From: Schistosoma haematobium
Lineage: Eukaryota; Platyhelminthes; Trematoda; Strigeidida; Schistosomatidae
DNA length: 64,000 nucleotides
Direction of reading: 5' to 3'
NCBI RefSeq assembly: GCF_000699445.3
Contig: NC_067195.1
Coordinates: 83,586,569 to 83,650,568 of the forward strand
Shown: positions 61,889-64,000 of the stretch, in pieces
Layout: each line of letters opens with the position of its first letter
Numbering within the stretch: the first letter of the stretch is position 1
Program-made: the position numbers and the translations under genes
Notes under the pieces: generated by a model
Databases searched by the model: none
The model's input: only the letters and a program-made list of their open reading frames with translations
Told to the model about the DNA's origin: nothing

Positions 61889-63394
61889 ATGTTTATTTTT
61901 CTGAAAGAAGAAGAAACTACTATGGAGGACAACTGGAAAAGCATCAAGGAAGCATTAACTTCAACGTGTCAAGAGGTTCTCGGTCTAAAGAAATACCATC
62001 ATAAGGAATGGATCTCTATAGAAACACTGGACAAGATCAAAGAAAGGAAGAACAAGAAGACAGCAATAAACAACAGCCGAACACGAGCAGAGATAGTCCA
62101 AGCACAAGCTGAATACATAGAAGCAAACAAGCAAGTGAAGAGGAGCATTAGAGCCGACAAGAAGAAATACGTGGAAGAACTAGCAACGACGGCAGAAAAA
62201 GCTGCTAGAGAAGGAAATATGAAACAGCTCTACGATACAACGAAGAAACTATCAGGGAAATACAGTAAACCAGAGAGGCCGGTCAAAGACAAAGAAGGCA
62301 AGCCAATCACCGAAATTCAACAACAGCGTAACAGATGGGTAGAATACTTCGAGGAACTCCTGAATAGGCCAGCTCCAATGAATCCACCGGACATCGAAGC
62401 AGCACACATAGATCTTCCTATAGATGTCAATCCACCAACTACGGAAGAAATTAGAATGGCCGTCAGACAAATCAAGAACGGGAAAGCAGCGGGATCCGAC
62501 AACATACCAGCTGAAGCACTGAAATCAGACATCGAAGCAACCACAAGCATGCTTTATCTTCTATTCAAAAAGATTTGGGAGGAGGAACAAGTGCCGATGG
62601 ACTGGAAAGAAGGACACCTCATCAAGATTCCAAAGAAAGGAGATCTGAGCAAATGTGAAAACTACAGAGGCATAACACTACTGTCAATACCAGGGAAAGT
62701 CTTCAACAGATTGTTGCTGAACCGGATGAAGGATGCAGTAGACGCCCAACTTCGAGATCAACAAGCTGGATTCCGAAAGGATCGGTCGTGCACAGACCAA
62801 ATTGCAACACTACGGATCATCGTCGAACAATCAGTTGAGTGGAACTCATCACTATACATCAACTTCATTGATTATGAAAAGGCATTCGACAGTGTAGATA
62901 GGAAGACATTATGGAAACTTCTTCGACACTACGGAGTTCCTGAGAAGATTGTCAATATTATCCGGAACTCATACGACGGACTACAGTGCAAAGTAGTGCA
63001 TGGAGGACAGCTGACAGATGCATTTCAAGTAAGGACCGGAGTCAGACAAGGCTGTTTACTCTCTCCCTTCCTATTTCTTCTGGTGGTCGACTGGATTATG
63101 AAGACCTCAACATCTGAAGGAAAACACGGAATACAATGGACAGCTCAGAATCAATTAGACGATTTGGACTTCGCAGATGACCTAGCCCTCCTATCACGTA
63201 CACACGAACAGATGCAGATGAAGACAGCCAGTGTAGCAGCAGTCTCTGCATCTGAAGTCGGTCAGCATCCGCACCAGATCACGCCGTGCATCAACCGCAA
63301 AAGGATCAGAAACCAAGTCATCGTCCTCGAAATTGGAACAAAGCGGAGAACAGCAATCCAATCACTGGTGATGGCGAAACTCTGGAAGATGTAG
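61889..63394 (+). CDS. RTE-type LINE reverse transcriptase ORF, 5'-truncated
   Basis: This open frame of 501 codons encodes the linker and reverse transcriptase of an RTE-clade non-LTR retrotransposon. RT landmarks are [29 protein letters not shown] (residues 329-337), VRQGCLLSP (Q387) and the catalytic FADD (428-431), all intact. The N-terminal endonuclease domain is missing. Element homology begins near 61900 (aaagaagaagaaactac, matching 6765-6782), so this is a typical 5'-truncated insertion. The first Met belongs to flanking DNA; ATGGAGGACAAC at 61922 lies within the element. The frame shifts between about 63230 and 63327, and the C-terminus continues in another frame to the window edge. 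Domestication is unlikely. Confidence 0.88.
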   Translation: MFIFLKEEETTMEDNWKSIKEALTSTCQEVLGLKKYHHKEWISIETLDKIKERKNKKTAINNSRTRAEIVQAQAEYIEANKQVKRSIRADKKKYVEELATTAEKAAREGNMKQLYDTTKKLSGKYSKPERPVKDKEGKPITEIQQQRNRWVEYFEELLNRPAPMNPPDIEAAHIDLPIDVNPPTTEEIRMAVRQIKNGKAAGSDNIPAEALKSDIEATTSMLYLLFKKIWEEEQVPMDWKEGHLIKIPKKGDLSKCENYRGITLLSIPGKVFNRLLLNRMKDAVDAQLRDQQAGFRKDRSCTDQIATLRIIVEQSVEWNSSLYINFIDYEKAFDSVDRKTLWKLLRHYGVPEKIVNIIRNSYDGLQCKVVHGGQLTDAFQVRTGVRQGCLLSPFLFLLVVDWIMKTSTSEGKHGIQWTAQNQLDDLDFADDLALLSRTHEQMQMKTASVAAVSASEVGQHPHQITPCINRKRIRNQVIVLEIGTKRRTAIQSLVMAKLWKM

Positions 63395-64000
63395 AATCCT
63401 TCACATACCTGGGAAGCATCATCGATGAACAAGGAGGATCCGATGCAGACGTAAAGGCGAGGATCGGCAAAGCAAGGGTCGCATTCCTACAATTGAAGAA
63501 CATATGGAACTCAAAACAACTTTCAACCAATATCAAAGTAAGAATCTTCAATACGAACGTCAAGGCAGTTCTACTGTACGGAGCTGAAACTTGGAGAACT
63601 ACAACAACCACAATCAAGAAAGTACAAGTATTTATAAATAACTGTCTACGCAAGATACTCAACATCCATTGGCCGGATACCATCAGCAATAGCCTTCTGT
63701 GGGAGAGAACAAACCAACTTCCAGCTGAAGAGGAAATTAGGAAAAGACGATGGAAATGGATAGGACATACATTACGCAAATCACCAAACTGCATCACGAG
63801 GCAAGCCCTAACTTGGAATCCTGAAGGGAAGCGAAAAAGAGGAAGGCCAAAGAACACATTACGTCGGATAATAGAAACAGATATGAAAACGATGAATTAC
63901 AACTGGACGGAGCTAGAAAGGATTGCCCAGGACAGGGTTGGATGGATAATGCTGGTGAGCGGCCTATGCTCCTTCACGAGGAGTAACAGGCTTTATTATA
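61897..64000 (+). mobile_element. RTE-type LINE copy (5'-truncated, youngest in the window)
   Basis: Homology to the older copy at 5.8-8.7 kb starts within the run aaagaagaagaaac. It continues through RT and the C-terminal region to the window end without reaching a (TAAG)n tail. Only one frame interruption was found in about 2.1 kb, whereas the older copy carries dozens. I did not see an upstream target-site duplicate because the 3' end is outside the window. The clade is SR2/Perere-like RTE from motif memory; the exact family name is not established here. Confidence 0.88.
63328..64000 (+). pseudogene. C-terminal part of the same RTE ORF, shifted frame, cut by window edge
   Basis: Open from about 63328 to the last base, in the +2 frame relative to the upstream ORF. 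It encodes [77 protein letters not shown] and AQDRVGW. This is the usual RTE C-terminal region. One small indel upstream explains the split. The last 350 bp are about 97% identical by eye to 10326-10664, so both copies are young. Confidence 0.85.

Noticed and set aside
63318..63857. 179-codon minus-strand frame
   Set aside because: Shadow of the RTE C-terminal region, repeated in the same way at 10302-10538.
1..64000. CRISPR array, operon, bacterial ribosome-binding sites or rRNA genes
   Set aside because: No regularly spaced identical repeats and no prokaryotic gene layout; spliceosomal introns and SINE/LINE content show a eukaryotic nuclear genome.

Overview
This window is animal nuclear DNA from a blood fluke (Schistosomatidae, most likely Schistosoma; species not resolved). 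The evidence is a very AT-rich, gene-poor sequence with long introns, a muscleblind-type CCCH zinc-finger gene, RTE-type LINEs typical of schistosomes, and several copies of the Sm-alpha-type SINE/satellite that carries a hammerhead ribozyme.

Only one host gene can be supported. It is a muscleblind-like (MBNL) RNA-splicing regulator on the minus strand, with four coding exons at 32105-32524, 22883-23113, 13986-14057 and 76-889. They are separated by introns of about 9.0, 8.8 and 13.1 kb. All boundaries have GT/AG splice sites and keep the frame. The gene runs off the left edge, because a splice donor follows the last visible exon at position 75. Nothing else in the roughly 31 kb upstream (32.5-64 kb) looks like a host gene, so that part is either intergenic or a long 5' intron.

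The rest is repeats. (1) RTE-type LINE copies: a decayed, nearly full-length one at 5.8-8.7 kb, a nested 339-bp 3' piece at 10.3 kb, a young 5'-truncated copy at 61.9-64 kb cut by the window edge, and two tiny 3' stubs. (2) Remains of a second LINE at 16.1, 53.0 and 59.9 kb. (3) Three families of short tRNA-headed elements, called A, B and E here. Each has Pol III A/B boxes and a hammerhead ribozyme fold near its 3' end. Family B (about 370 bp) has about 20 copies, many of them head-to-head foldbacks. A fourth family (D) has a hammerhead-like motif. (4) An unclassified family C of about 290 bp with six copies. (5) LTR-like debris. (6) A foldback DNA element at 10156-11319 with telomere-like TTAGGG repeats, a 10-bp flanking duplication and a LINE piece nested inside it. 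(7) Many microsatellites.

The most notable signal is that at least three different short retroelement families here share one plan: a tRNA-like Pol III promoter head followed by a compact hammerhead with a 3-bp stem III and a 2-nt loop. The stem sequences differ between families but the pairing is kept. The best-preserved ribozymes are at 48319-48379 (minus), 1061-1118 (plus), 31757-31814 (plus) and 34983-35042 (plus).
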